This document shows, one piece after another, positions 53,017-61,928 of a stretch of DNA of 64,000 bases. The notes beneath the pieces are model-generated. The model saw only the letters and a list, made by a program, of their open reading frames with translations, was not told the DNA's origin and searched no databases. The stretch comes from Hyphobacterium indicum. GTDB taxonomy: Bacteria > Pseudomonadota > Alphaproteobacteria > Caulobacterales > Maricaulaceae. Every line of letters begins with the position of its first letter. Position 1 is the stretch's first letter. The stretch spans positions 310,001-374,000 of the forward strand of contig NZ_QBDX01000004.1 in assembly GCF_003129605.1 (NCBI RefSeq), in the 5' to 3' direction. Both the position numbers and the translations under genes were made by a program.

Positions 53017-54245
53017 ATCTGTTTGCCGCCATCCGCGTCGCCCTGACCGCGCTGAGGGTCAATGCACTGCGTTCTGCCCTCGCCATGCTGGGCGTTGTGA
53101 TCGGTGTCTCGGCCGTGATCGTCATGGTCTCGGTCACTGAAGGGGCCAGCAATGCCATCGAGGAGCAGATCGCCTCATTCGGGGCCAATCTGCTGATCAT
53201 CCGCCCGGGCTCGAGTGCCTTTGGCGGACGCCGTGGCGGCGCCGGAACCGCGACTTTCATGAATGACGAGGATGTCGAGGCCCTCCGGGACGAGATTGAC
53301 GGCATCGCCGCCGTCTCGGGCGAAATGTCAGGCACATCCACTTTTGTCGCCGACGGCGTGAACTGGTCGACCCGGATCCAGGGCGTCCATGCCGAATATT
53401 TCGAGACACGGGACTGGTTCCCCTCATCCGGCCGCAGCTTCTATCCCGAGGAGGTCAATTCCGGCGCACGGGTCATCCTGATTGGCCAGACCCTGGCCCG
53501 GGAGCTTTATGGCGCATCCGATCCGGTCGGACAGATTGTCCGCGTGGGCACGACCCCGATGGAGATCATCGGGGTGATGTCGGCAAAGGGGCAATCCAGC
53601 TGGGGCCAGGACCAGGACGATGTCGCGCTGGCACCGATCAACACCGTGCGTGACCGCATACTGGGGTATGATCTGGGCGTGCGGGATCCGGTCTTCACCA
53701 TCTATGCCGAAATCGACGCGTCAGCCGATCCCGGTCTGGTTACTGCCGACATTGAAGAGCTGATGCGCATAAGGCGCAATGTCCAGCCGGGCGCGGAAGA
53801 CGATTTTTCCGTCAACAATCTGGGCGAATTCATCCGGGCCCGGAACGAGACCGAGAGCCAGCTCGGCGTCCTGCTGGCCGCGGCAGCGGGAATCTCGCTG
53901 CTGGTGGGCGGCATCGGCATCATGAACATCATGCTGGTCTCGACCACCGAGCGGACCCGGGAAATCGGTCTGCGCCTCGCCGTCGGGGCCAAGCGCGCGG
54001 ACATCCGCAACCAGTTCCTGATCGAAAGCGTGGTCCTGTGCTTTACCGGCGGGCTCGTCGGCCTGCTGATCGGCATTGGCGGGGCGGCCTATATTGAATC
54101 GCTGGATCAATTTCCCATCGAAATCCAGCCGAGCGTGGCGCTGATCGCCATCGGTGCGTCGGCCTTTGTCGGGATTTTCTTTGGCTTTTATCCGGCGCAT
54201 AGGGCATCAAGGCTGGATCCGATCGAGGCCTTGCGCTTCGAGTAA
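53013..54245 (+). CDS. MacB-type permease (FtsX-fold)
   Basis: 410 residues with four membrane helices: one N-terminal ([20 protein letters not shown]) and three C-terminal, after a large periplasmic domain of about 200 residues. Visible landmarks are [17 protein letters not shown], the MacB_PCD-like [16 protein letters not shown], and [20 protein letters not shown] before [15 protein letters not shown]. It ends with [12 protein letters not shown], the usual C terminus. The complex exports peptides, siderophores or lipoprotein-like substrates; the actual one here is unknown. Confidence 0.93.
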   Translation: MNLFAAIRVALTALRVNALRSALAMLGVVIGVSAVIVMVSVTEGASNAIEEQIASFGANLLIIRPGSSAFGGRRGGAGTATFMNDEDVEALRDEIDGIAAVSGEMSGTSTFVADGVNWSTRIQGVHAEYFETRDWFPSSGRSFYPEEVNSGARVILIGQTLARELYGASDPVGQIVRVGTTPMEIIGVMSAKGQSSWGQDQDDVALAPINTVRDRILGYDLGVRDPVFTIYAEIDASADPGLVTADIEELMRIRRNVQPGAEDDFSVNNLGEFIRARNETESQLGVLLAAAAGISLLVGGIGIMNIMLVSTTERTREIGLRLAVGAKRADIRNQFLIESVVLCFTGGLVGLLIGIGGAAYIESLDQFPIEIQPSVALIAIGASAFVGIFFGFYPAHRASRLDPIEALRFE

Positions 54246-54264
54246 CCGCCCCCGGGAGCCGCTC

Positions 54265-54969
54265 ATGATCCATCGCCGCCTGTTTTTGACGACGGCTGCG
54301 GCCGCAATGCTATGGCCCGGTGCGGCTCAGGCACAGGGCGCCGCCCCCGGCATCCGCTCCCTGCTGGTAACCGCGACACGGCAGGCCACGCAGCGCCTCG
54401 GCCAGCGCGATGGTTTCTTCGGCGACAGCATTGTCCGCATCCCCTTGCCGGGCATGCTGAACACGGCCCAGCGCCGCCTGCAGCCCATCGGCTTGTCCGG
54501 CCCGCTGGATGACCTGGAATTACGCATGAATCGTGCCGCCGAAGCGGTCATGCCGCAGGCCCGCGATCTGGTAATCAATGCCATCCGTTCAATGACGATC
54601 AATGACGGCCTGGATATTCTCCGCGGCGGCGATACCGCCGCCACGCAATATCTGCGCGGGCGCACCGAAACTTCGCTCACCGGCCTTCTGCGCCCGCCCA
54701 TGGAAACGACGCTGGCCTCCTCAGGCGCTTACGGCGCGCTCGACAGTGCCGCCGGGCTGGTCGATAGCCAGTCCGGTATGAGCCAGCTGTTCGGCCGCAG
54801 CCGCAATGCCCGCTCCACTGCACGGGACTTTCGCGGTGAGGTGACCGATTTTGCGGTTGAAAAAGCGCTCGACGGGGTATTCCATTATGTCGGGGAAGAA
54901 GAGCGCGGCCTCCGCAGCAACCCTGCCGGGCGAACGCGCGATATATTGAGAGGCCTGTTCGGCCAGTAA
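54265..54969 (+). CDS. DUF4197-family exported protein
   Basis: 234 residues with a Tat- or Sec-like N-terminal signal (MIHRRLFLTTAAAAMLWPGA, ending AQAQ). The body matches the DUF4197 pattern: ALxQATQRLGQRDGFFGD-like, VRIPLPGMLNTAQRRLQPIG, LELRMNRAAEAV, and the later TDFAVEKALDGVFHYVGEEE near the end. The family is periplasmic and uncharacterised. The ATG at 54265 has GGGAG upstream. It follows the MacB permease by 19 bases and is probably in that operon. Confidence 0.88.
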   Translation: MIHRRLFLTTAAAAMLWPGAAQAQGAAPGIRSLLVTATRQATQRLGQRDGFFGDSIVRIPLPGMLNTAQRRLQPIGLSGPLDDLELRMNRAAEAVMPQARDLVINAIRSMTINDGLDILRGGDTAATQYLRGRTETSLTGLLRPPMETTLASSGAYGALDSAAGLVDSQSGMSQLFGRSRNARSTARDFRGEVTDFAVEKALDGVFHYVGEEERGLRSNPAGRTRDILRGLFGQ

Positions 54970-54985
54970 ATCCGGGGGGATCAGC

Positions 54986-56017
54986 ATGGCACGTGTACTT
55001 GTAACCGGTATCAGCGGCTTCATAGCCAAACACGTCGCACTCCAGCTTCTGCAGGCCGGACACGAGGTCGTCGGCACCGTCCGTGACACCGCCCGCTCTG
55101 CATCCGTCAAGGAAACGCTGGTCCGCCATGGCGTAGATCACACCAAAATCCATTTCGCCGAAGCCGATCTGACAAGCGATAATGGCTGGGCCGCAGCGGT
55201 GGCCGGATGCGATTATATCCAGCACCTCGCCTCGCCCTTTCCGCTGGCCCAGCCAGATGACCGCGAAGCCCTGGTCCCGGCCGCCCGCGACGGCCTGCTG
55301 CGTGTCGTCAAGGCCGGACTTGACGCCGGTGCAAAGCGGATCGTGGTCACCTCCTCACTCGCCGCGGTCATGTATCATCCCAAATTCAAGGGCGAATTCG
55401 AGGCTGGCCCGGAGGACTGGTCGGACCCGGACTGGAAAGCCATCTCGCCCTATATCGTCTCCAAGACCCGCGCCGAACAGGCGCTCTGGGCCTTGCTCGA
55501 CGAACGCGGTGAACGCCACCGCGCCACCGTGATCAATCCCGGCCTCGTCCTCGGCCCGTCGCTGGATGAACGTATCGGCACTTCGCTTTCGGTCGTGGAA
55601 ATGCTGCTCAAGGGCGCTTACCCGGCGAGCCCGCCATTGCAGTTTCCGACAGTGGATGTCCGCGATCTGGCCGCCCTGCATGTCGCGGCGATGGACTCAC
55701 CCAATACCGGCGGACTGCGTCTGCTCGCCGCGGCAGACACCGTCTCCATGCAGGAGATGGCGCTAATACTGGCCGCGGCCTTCCCGGCCTTTTCCAGAAA
55801 AATTCCGACGAAGGAATTGCCGGCATGGGTCGTCCGCTTCATGGCGCTGTTCGACAGGAATCTGAAATCGGTTCTCGCTGACCTTGGCCGCCGCCGGATC
55901 GCGAAAACCGCCTATGTCACGGAAAAGACCGGTATTGCTTTCCGTCCGGCCCGGGAAGCCATCGAGGCCGCCGCCGAATCCCTGATCGAATACGGGGTCG
56001 TCAGCCCGCCCCGCTAA
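54986..56017 (+). CDS. NAD(P)-dependent epimerase/reductase (aldehyde or dihydroflavonol-reductase-like SDR)
   Basis: 343 residues, extended short-chain dehydrogenase. Cofactor motif VLVTGISGFIAKHVALQLL (TGxxGxxA type), a second strand with Arg in VVGTVRDTARS (NADP preference likely), the catalytic Ser-Ser in IVVTSSLAAVMYH, and the YxxxK motif as PYIVSKTRAE. Members reduce aldehydes, ketones or flavonoid-like compounds; the substrate is unknown. It lies 16 bases after the DUF4197 gene and shares its stop (CTAA) with the convergent TauE gene. Confidence 0.9.
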   Translation: MARVLVTGISGFIAKHVALQLLQAGHEVVGTVRDTARSASVKETLVRHGVDHTKIHFAEADLTSDNGWAAAVAGCDYIQHLASPFPLAQPDDREALVPAARDGLLRVVKAGLDAGAKRIVVTSSLAAVMYHPKFKGEFEAGPEDWSDPDWKAISPYIVSKTRAEQALWALLDERGERHRATVINPGLVLGPSLDERIGTSLSVVEMLLKGAYPASPPLQFPTVDVRDLAALHVAAMDSPNTGGLRLLAAADTVSMQEMALILAAAFPAFSRKIPTKELPAWVVRFMALFDRNLKSVLADLGRRRIAKTAYVTEKTGIAFRPAREAIEAAAESLIEYGVVSPPR

Positions 56018-56817
56018 CCCTGCGGCATGGCGTGATAGAGTGTGCGCAAACCATCCACGGCCACCATCACGCCCACCGAAATGACGATGCCGGAAAACAC
56101 GTAATTCAGCGCCCGCTTGCGGAGCGCAAGCGTTTTTGACGCCCAGCTGCCGGCAATTCCGCCCAGTACGCCACCCAGTATGAACAGAATGGCGATGCGC
56201 CATACAATCAGGCCGGATACCGCATAACTGGCGGCGGTGGCCGAGCCGAATGCGGTCACCGATACGAGTGACGAGCCGATGGCGTTGAGCAACGGCATGG
56301 CCGTTGCCACGATCAGGCCCGGCACGATGAGAAAACCGCCGCCAATTCCGAAAAAGCCCGACAGCCCGCCAACCACGAAGCCGGAGGCAGCCAGACGCGG
56401 CGCAATTTTCCAGGTCAGCTGGATGTCACCATTCCCTCCGGCACGCGGCCGCAGCATCAGCACGCCGACGACAATCATCAAAAGGCCGAAAAGCCCGAGC
56501 AATAGTTCGCCATCCACCCGCTTGCCCAGGGCTGCGCCTGCGACGGCTCCGAGCACGCCCGCCGCAGCAAACACCAGCGCGCATTGCCATTTCACATTGC
56601 CGGCGCGGGCATGGGTGAGAAGGTTGAACAGTGCGCTGACCGCCACGGCAAGGGCACCGGTGCCGATCGCCAGATGCGGACTGCCGATGCGGACCACATA
56701 GACCAGCAGCGGCACGGCCAGAATGGACCCGCCACCGCCAATCAGGCCGAGGATGAAACCGACCAGACTGCCGGAAAAAACCGAGAGTAGATCCTGAAGC
56801 ATGTGGGGATCAGCCAC
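56014..56817 (-). CDS. TauE/SafE-family (DUF81) permease, second copy
   Basis: 267 residues with eight hydrophobic segments. The two halves have the family motif GFILGLIGGGGSILAVPLLV near the N terminus and GGLSGFFGIGGGFLIVPGLI in the middle. The loop between halves is short, unlike the TauE at 17458, so they are distant paralogues. This form, with the early GGGGS, is the common small sulfite exporter or thiosulfate-linked type. It stands alone, upstream of no recognisable sulfur gene. Confidence 0.91.
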   Translation of the reverse strand: MADPHMLQDLLSVFSGSLVGFILGLIGGGGSILAVPLLVYVVRIGSPHLAIGTGALAVAVSALFNLLTHARAGNVKWQCALVFAAAGVLGAVAGAALGKRVDGELLLGLFGLLMIVVGVLMLRPRAGGNGDIQLTWKIAPRLAASGFVVGGLSGFFGIGGGFLIVPGLIVATAMPLLNAIGSSLVSVTAFGSATAASYAVSGLIVWRIAILFILGGVLGGIAGSWASKTLALRKRALNYVFSGIVISVGVMVAVDGLRTLYHAMPQG

Positions 56818-56913
56818 CCGGATTCACGGACATGGCACCGCGACGGAGAGCCTGTTGGGTTATCAGCGCGCGTATAATTGTCATGGCGTTCCCGCTGCAA
56901 ACGATCCCGGAGC

Positions 56914-57798
56914 CTATACGCTCCGGGCCAGCAAGTCTTTCAGATATTTCTGATATTCGGTTTTCGGACTGTCATCCACCAGTTCCGCCAGACCGGCCCG
57001 GTCGATGAATCCCATGCGGAAGGCGATCTCTTCCGGGCAGGCGACTTTCAGACCTGTACGCTCCTCGACCACCTTGATGAATTGCCCCGCTTCGAACAGG
57101 TCGGCATGGGTGCCCCCATCCAGCCAGGCAACACCGCGGCCGATGGTTTTCACATGCAGGTCGCCGCGTTCCATATAGGCGCGGTTGACGTCGGTGATTT
57201 CCAGCTCGCCGCGTCCCGAGGGTTTCAGCTTCCAGGCAATGTCCAGCACGTCCGGATCATAGAAATAGATGCCGGGCACGGCGAGTTTCGACTTCGGCTT
57301 TTTCGGCTTTTCCTCAAGTGAAATGGCCCTTCCGTCCTCGCCCAGCTCGACCACGCCAAAGGCCGAAGGATCGGCGACTTCATAGCCGAAAATCGTCGCG
57401 CCCTTGTCCTGCGTCGCGGCTTCCTGAATCCGCTTGGACAGCCCATCACCATAAAAGATGTTATCGCCGAGGATCAGCGCGATATTGTGACCTGCCAGCT
57501 CGTTGGCAGCGACGCGGAAGCCTTCGGCGATCCCCCCCGGCCGATTCTGGGCCACATACTCAAACGTCAGCCCCCACTTCTTGCCATCCCCCAGCAGGGA
57601 CTGGATCTGCGGGATGGAATCCGGGCTGGAGACAATCACGAAATCCCTGACCCCGCCCAGCATCAGGGTGGTCAGCGGATAATAGATCATCGGCTTGTCG
57701 AAGACCGGCAGGAGGTGCTTGTTGACTGCATGGGTCAACGGATAGAGACGGCTTCCGGTGCCACCGGCCAGGATCAGGCCTTTCCACTTGGATTTCAT
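56914..57798 (-). CDS. rmlA: glucose-1-phosphate thymidylyltransferase
   Basis: 294 residues; makes dTDP-glucose from dTTP and glucose-1-phosphate for dTDP-L-rhamnose. The nucleotide-binding motif GLILAGGTGSRLYPLTHAVN is complete. Catalytic and sugar contacts include KPMIYYPLTTLMLGG, the ALILGDNIFYGDGLS metal Asp, SLEEKPKKPKS, and AWLDGGTHADLFEAG. It is the second gene of a pair with rmlB, 13 bases apart. The rmlC and rmlD genes are absent here. ATG at 57798 (MKSKWKGLILAGG). Confidence 0.95.
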   Translation of the reverse strand: MKSKWKGLILAGGTGSRLYPLTHAVNKHLLPVFDKPMIYYPLTTLMLGGVRDFVIVSSPDSIPQIQSLLGDGKKWGLTFEYVAQNRPGGIAEGFRVAANELAGHNIALILGDNIFYGDGLSKRIQEAATQDKGATIFGYEVADPSAFGVVELGEDGRAISLEEKPKKPKSKLAVPGIYFYDPDVLDIAWKLKPSGRGELEITDVNRAYMERGDLHVKTIGRGVAWLDGGTHADLFEAGQFIKVVEERTGLKVACPEEIAFRMGFIDRAGLAELVDDSPKTEYQKYLKDLLARSV

Positions 57799-57811
57799 GG
57801 CGTGTCTCCTG

Positions 57812-58852
57812 TCAGCGCCCGAGCCCGAGGCGCGAAATTTCTTCCCTGTCCCGCGACAGCCAGTCCGGATGAGCCAGATACCAGTCGACGGTCTCTGACA
57901 GGCCGCTGTCAAGCGTCACGGACGGCCGCCAGCCCAGCTCGTCCCGGGCGCGCTGGTTGTTGACGGCATACCGCAGATCATGCCCGGGGCGGTCGGTGAC
58001 AAAGCGGATCTGGTCTTCATACGGCCGGTCCGCCGGGCGTTTCGCGTCCAGCAGGCGGCAGAGCGTGCGGACCAGATCGATATTGGTCCGCTCTGCATCG
58101 CCACCGAAATTGTATTTCCGGCCGGCCACCCCCTGGCCGGCGGCAGCCAGAAGACCCTCCACATGGTCGGACACATAGAGCCAGTCGCGAATATTCTCGC
58201 CCGTGCCGTAAACCGGGATATCGCCGCCGGACAGAGCCGTGCGGATAACCGTCGGGATCAGTTTTTCCGGATGCTGGAAGGGTCCGTAATTGTTCGAGCA
58301 ATTGGTAATGATGACCGGCAGGCCGTAGGTTTCCATCCAGGCCCGCGCGAGATGGTCCGCCCCGGCTTTCGAAGCCGCATAGGGACTGTTGGGCGCATAG
58401 GGCGTATCTTCGGTGAAGGCCGGATCGCCCGGGCCGAGCGTGCCATAGACTTCATCCGTCGAGACATGGATAAAGCGGAAGGCCGCGCGGGCCGGCTCAT
58501 CCAGATCGCGCCAGTATGCCAGCGCGGTATCCAGCATCACCGACGTACCGGTGACATTTGTCCGGATGAAGATGCCCGGACCGTCAATCGACCGGTCGAC
58601 ATGACTTTCCGCGGCCAGATGAAAGACGCGCTGCGGCCGGAAATCTGTGAAGGCGGACGCAACGGCCGGCGCATCGGCGATATCGACCTTGCGGAAGCGG
58701 TAGGTTTCAGAATCGGCAATATCGGCGACGGATCGTGCATCGCCGGCATAGGTCATGGCGTCCAGATTGAGGACGTCATGTCCGTCCTTCACCAGCCGGC
58801 GCACCAGCGCCGATCCGATAAAGCCGCAACCGCCTGTCACCAGAATCCGCAT
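57812..58852 (-). CDS. rmlB: dTDP-glucose 4,6-dehydratase
   Basis: 346 residues; second step of dTDP-rhamnose synthesis, NAD-dependent. TGGCGFIGSALVRRL is the Rossmann loop, HLAAESHVDRSIDG the active-site segment, STDEVYGTLGPGD carries the catalytic Thr-Asp-Glu, and YAASKAGADHLARA the YxxxK. The C-terminal part has RNWLYVSDHVEGL-like DWLYVSDHVEGL and the GWRPSVTLDSGL end. It precedes rmlA; the gap to the secreted protein gene is 95 bases and holds nothing recognisable. Confidence 0.95.
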   Translation of the reverse strand: MRILVTGGCGFIGSALVRRLVKDGHDVLNLDAMTYAGDARSVADIADSETYRFRKVDIADAPAVASAFTDFRPQRVFHLAAESHVDRSIDGPGIFIRTNVTGTSVMLDTALAYWRDLDEPARAAFRFIHVSTDEVYGTLGPGDPAFTEDTPYAPNSPYAASKAGADHLARAWMETYGLPVIITNCSNNYGPFQHPEKLIPTVIRTALSGGDIPVYGTGENIRDWLYVSDHVEGLLAAAGQGVAGRKYNFGGDAERTNIDLVRTLCRLLDAKRPADRPYEDQIRFVTDRPGHDLRYAVNNQRARDELGWRPSVTLDSGLSETVDWYLAHPDWLSRDREEISRLGLGR

Positions 58853-58947
58853 CTACGCCCCAACCCCGTTCTGCCAACGGCAGAAAACAGCCCTGACAGG
58901 GAAAGGCAACCACCAAGCTCAGGATAAGCAGCCGATGCCGCCGGATT

Positions 58948-59496
58948 CTACTCCTGCCTGCTGAAAGTCAGCGCATGCTGGAATTCCCATTGGCCGGTGT
59001 CCGGATTTATGCGGTATTGTTCGGCTGTATATGTGTTGTCCGCACCTGTCCGGATGATATGACCGCCTTCGGTCCTCACACCGTTCGGCCAGGAAAACGT
59101 CTGCCGGATCGTGGCAAAATCGTCGCCATAGCGGGTCATCACCCCGTCACCAAAAGCGCCGCCCAGACCCCATTGCATCACGCGGGCCTGATTGTCACCG
59201 GCATGCCAGAACTCACGGAACTGCCAGAATTCTTCTGTCGAGCCATCTGCTCGAAGTCCGTAAAGACGGCCGGTCATGCCCGTATTTCCCGGCATGGCAG
59301 TCCATTGAAGGCCGAAATGGGTATAGGGGTTTTGATCCGAGACATCATGGTTTTCCGCGATCCATGCGCCACTGTCACGGGTCATGAAGCCGATATGAGC
59401 CTGATACCAGGCGGGCAGCGATGATGAATCGGACTGCGCACCGGCAATCGGTGCCGTCGCAAAGTACACCAGTACAAGGGCAATGATCAGGCGCAT
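58948..59496 (-). CDS. secreted protein of unknown function
   Basis: 182 residues with a Sec signal peptide (MRLIIALVLVYFATAPIAGA). The mature part is rich in Trp, Gly and aromatic residues and predicted beta-strand, resembling lipocalin- or heterogeneous beta-barrel-like proteins: PAWYQAHIGFMTRDSGAWIA, YGLRADGSTEEFWQFREFWH, and GGHIIRTGADNTYTAEQY. I do not recognise a family. The ATG at 59496 has GGGGAGG upstream. It may be part of the transcript leading to rmlB. Confidence 0.72.
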   Translation of the reverse strand: MRLIIALVLVYFATAPIAGAQSDSSSLPAWYQAHIGFMTRDSGAWIAENHDVSDQNPYTHFGLQWTAMPGNTGMTGRLYGLRADGSTEEFWQFREFWHAGDNQARVMQWGLGGAFGDGVMTRYGDDFATIRQTFSWPNGVRTEGGHIIRTGADNTYTAEQYRINPDTGQWEFQHALTFSRQE

Positions 59497-59589
59497 TGTA
59501 ACCTCCCCGGATTTCAAAATCCCATCACAGCAGGAAATTTCCGGCACGGGCAGTGAATACGGTGTTTGAAACGTAACGATTGCGTGATC

Positions 59590-59617
59590 AAAAAAAAGCC
59601 CGGCGCTTGGGCCGGGC
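59590..59617 (-). terminator. intrinsic terminator of the first M13 peptidase gene
   Basis: On the minus strand GCCCGGC-CCAAGC-GCCGGGC is a perfect seven-base-pair stem followed by eight T (plus-strand A run 59590-59597). It lies 28 bases past the peptidase stop. Confidence 0.88.
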
Positions 59618-59644
59618 CTTTCCTGATGGATAGCCGGGACTGGG

Positions 59645-61765
59645 CTACCAGATGCTCACGCGTTCTTCCGGTGGAAGATAGAGATCATCATCCTCGGTGA
59701 CGTTGAACGCCTCATACCAGGCGTCCATATTCCGGACGACCCCGTTTGTGCGGTACTGGTTCGGGCTGTGAACACCGGTCAGCACGCGGTTCCGCATGGA
59801 ATCATCCGTGCGGATTCCGCGCCAGACCTGGGCCCAGGCCATGAAGAAGCGCTGCTCCGGCGTGAATCCGCCAATCTCCTCGCCACCGCCATGATCCTCA
59901 AGATACATGCGGTAGGCATGGAGCGCGATGGACAGACCGCCCAGATCGCCAATGTTTTCACCCATGGTCTGGGCCCCATTGACGTTCAGGCCTTCGACCG
60001 GTGAGAAGCCGTTATACTGGGCTTCCAGAACGGCCGTCCGGCTTTCGAACTCGTTGCGGGCAAACTCGGTCCACCAGTTGCGTTGCAGGCCGGTGCCATC
60101 GGACCGGCTGCCCTGATCGTCAAATCCATGGCCCATTTCATGGCCGATGACGCCGCCAATAGCTCCGAAATTCACGGCCATGTCGGCGAAGGGATCGAAG
60201 AAGGGCGGTTGCAGAATGGCCGCCGGAAAGACGATCTCGTTGCGTTGCGAGGAATAATAGGCATTCACCGTCTGCGGGCTCATGAACCATTCCCAGCTCC
60301 GGATGGGCCCGCCAAGGCGGGACCGTGAATCCGCCCGGCCCCAATCGCGCACCGCATTGGCATTGGCGATCAGCTGACCCGGCTCAAGACCGATGCTGGA
60401 ATAATCCCGCCATTGCGTCGGATAGCCGATTTTCGGAATGAAGGCTTCCAGCTTGTCGAAAGCCTCTGCGCGGGTCTCGTTATCCATCCATTCCAGCGTT
60501 TCCAGCCGGTCGGCAAAAGCCCGGCGGAGATATTCCACCAGCTCGCTCATCTGGTCACGATAGTCCGGCGGGAAATACTGCTCGACATAGACTTGGCCGA
60601 TCAGCTCTCCGAGCTGGCCGTTCACGAACTGCACGGCACGCAATTCGCGCGGGCGCTGTTCTTCGGTGCCGTTCAGGCGGCGGGCATAGAAATCGAAGGA
60701 TGCATCATCGAAGGCCGCCGGCAGCATGGCCGTGTGATTGTCGATGAAATGGAAGGCCAGATAGGAACGCAGCGTCTCGACCGGCGTTTCGGCAAAGAGC
60801 TGTGCCAGCCCCTGCACCGCCGTGTCGGTATTGACGATGATTTCTTCCTGATCCGCCACGTCTTCGGCTTCCAGGAAGGCGCGCCAGTCAAAACCCGGCG
60901 CGAATTCGGTCAGCTCGTCGACTGTCATCAGATTGTAGTTGGCAATCCGGTCGCGGGCCTGGGCCCGGGTCCAGTGAATGTCGGCAATCGCGGTTTCCAG
61001 CGCCAGAATGGCTTCGGCGCGTTCGCGGCCATTCTCGATGCCGGAACGCTCAAACAGTCCGGTCATATAGTCGACATAGGCCTCGCGATGGCCCGGGAAG
61101 GGCTCGTCATCGCGCAGATAGTAATCGCGGTTGGGCAGACCCAGCCCGGCCTGTCCGGTCGAGATCACATAGCGCGACGGATCGCCCGGATCGATGGTCA
61201 CGCCCATGGTGAACATCGACATTTGCGAAGGCATGCCGAACCAGCGGGCGATCTCCTCATGCGTCTCGGACGCCAGAATTGCATCAATATCCGCCTGCAA
61301 CGGTGTCAGGCCCAATTCCTCGATCCGGTCCGTATCCAGATAATCGTTATAAAGGGTACCGATCTGGAATTCCGGTGTCCCGGGCTCGGCATCCATCGCC
61401 GCGGCCGCGTGAATAATGCCCTCGACCCGCTCTTCGGTTTGCAGGAAGAGCTCGGTAAAGCCGTTCAGGCTGGAAAAGCCCGGCGGATATTCGGCCGTGT
61501 CCAGCCAGCCTTCATTCACATAGCGGAAGAAGTCATCACCCGGATCAACGGTTTCGGAAATGTGTTGGGTTTCCACACCCCACTCGCCGAGCACGGCCTC
61601 GCCAGAGGCCATGTCACCGCCGGCACTGTCGGCCCCGGAGGTTTCCGACGGCGTTTCTTCAGCGTCTTCAACGCTGTCCGGCGCGGACTCGTCAGACATA
61701 TCGGCCGGGCTGCACGCCACGACGAGGGCAAAGGCGCTGGAGGCCAGCAATAATTTCCTGATCAC
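59645..61765 (-). CDS. M13-family (neprilysin-like) zinc metallopeptidase lipoprotein, copy 1
   Basis: 706 residues, starting with GTG at 61765 (GGGAG upstream), then a lipoprotein signal (SSAFALVVACSPAD). An acidic low-complexity linker of about 50 residues leads to the peptidase domain (VDPGDDFFRYVNEGWLDTAE). The zinc site is VIGHEMGHGFDDQGSRSD (H542, H546), with the third ligand Glu in GENIGDLGGLSIA and NAYYSSQRNEIVFPAAILQP upstream. It ends in LPPEERVSIW, lacking the C of CxxW seen in eukaryotes. Peptide degradation at the cell surface or periplasm is inferred. Tandem paralogue of the next gene. Confidence 0.93.
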   Translation of the reverse strand: MIRKLLLASSAFALVVACSPADMSDESAPDSVEDAEETPSETSGADSAGGDMASGEAVLGEWGVETQHISETVDPGDDFFRYVNEGWLDTAEYPPGFSSLNGFTELFLQTEERVEGIIHAAAAMDAEPGTPEFQIGTLYNDYLDTDRIEELGLTPLQADIDAILASETHEEIARWFGMPSQMSMFTMGVTIDPGDPSRYVISTGQAGLGLPNRDYYLRDDEPFPGHREAYVDYMTGLFERSGIENGRERAEAILALETAIADIHWTRAQARDRIANYNLMTVDELTEFAPGFDWRAFLEAEDVADQEEIIVNTDTAVQGLAQLFAETPVETLRSYLAFHFIDNHTAMLPAAFDDASFDFYARRLNGTEEQRPRELRAVQFVNGQLGELIGQVYVEQYFPPDYRDQMSELVEYLRRAFADRLETLEWMDNETRAEAFDKLEAFIPKIGYPTQWRDYSSIGLEPGQLIANANAVRDWGRADSRSRLGGPIRSWEWFMSPQTVNAYYSSQRNEIVFPAAILQPPFFDPFADMAVNFGAIGGVIGHEMGHGFDDQGSRSDGTGLQRNWWTEFARNEFESRTAVLEAQYNGFSPVEGLNVNGAQTMGENIGDLGGLSIALHAYRMYLEDHGGGEEIGGFTPEQRFFMAWAQVWRGIRTDDSMRNRVLTGVHSPNQYRTNGVVRNMDAWYEAFNVTEDDDLYLPPEERVSIW

Positions 61766-61878
61766 GTTCAAGCTCCCCAAGATAAAATCAATGGAGATAC
61801 CTAACGCAGTTCCGGGCAAGCTCAACTGACAATCCTGTCATATTTGAATGTCAGTCCGCGCAAGGGGCCGGAAATGGA

Positions 61879-61907
61879 AATGGCCGGCCCCGCGGGGACC
61901 GGCCATT
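61879..61907. terminator. GC-rich hairpin between the two M13 peptidase genes
   Basis: AATGGCCGG (61879-61887) pairs with CCGGCCATT (61899-61907), with a further CCCGCGGGG inside, giving a long perfect stem. No T run follows on either strand, so termination would be imperfect and some read-through into the copy at 59645 is likely. Confidence 0.5.
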
Positions 61908-61928
61908 CCGCCAATGCAACAGGCGTGA

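Noticed and set aside
56914-58852. A full dTDP-rhamnose operon.
   Set aside because: Only rmlA and rmlB are present; flanking genes are a TauE permease and a secreted unknown, so rmlC and rmlD must be elsewhere or absent.
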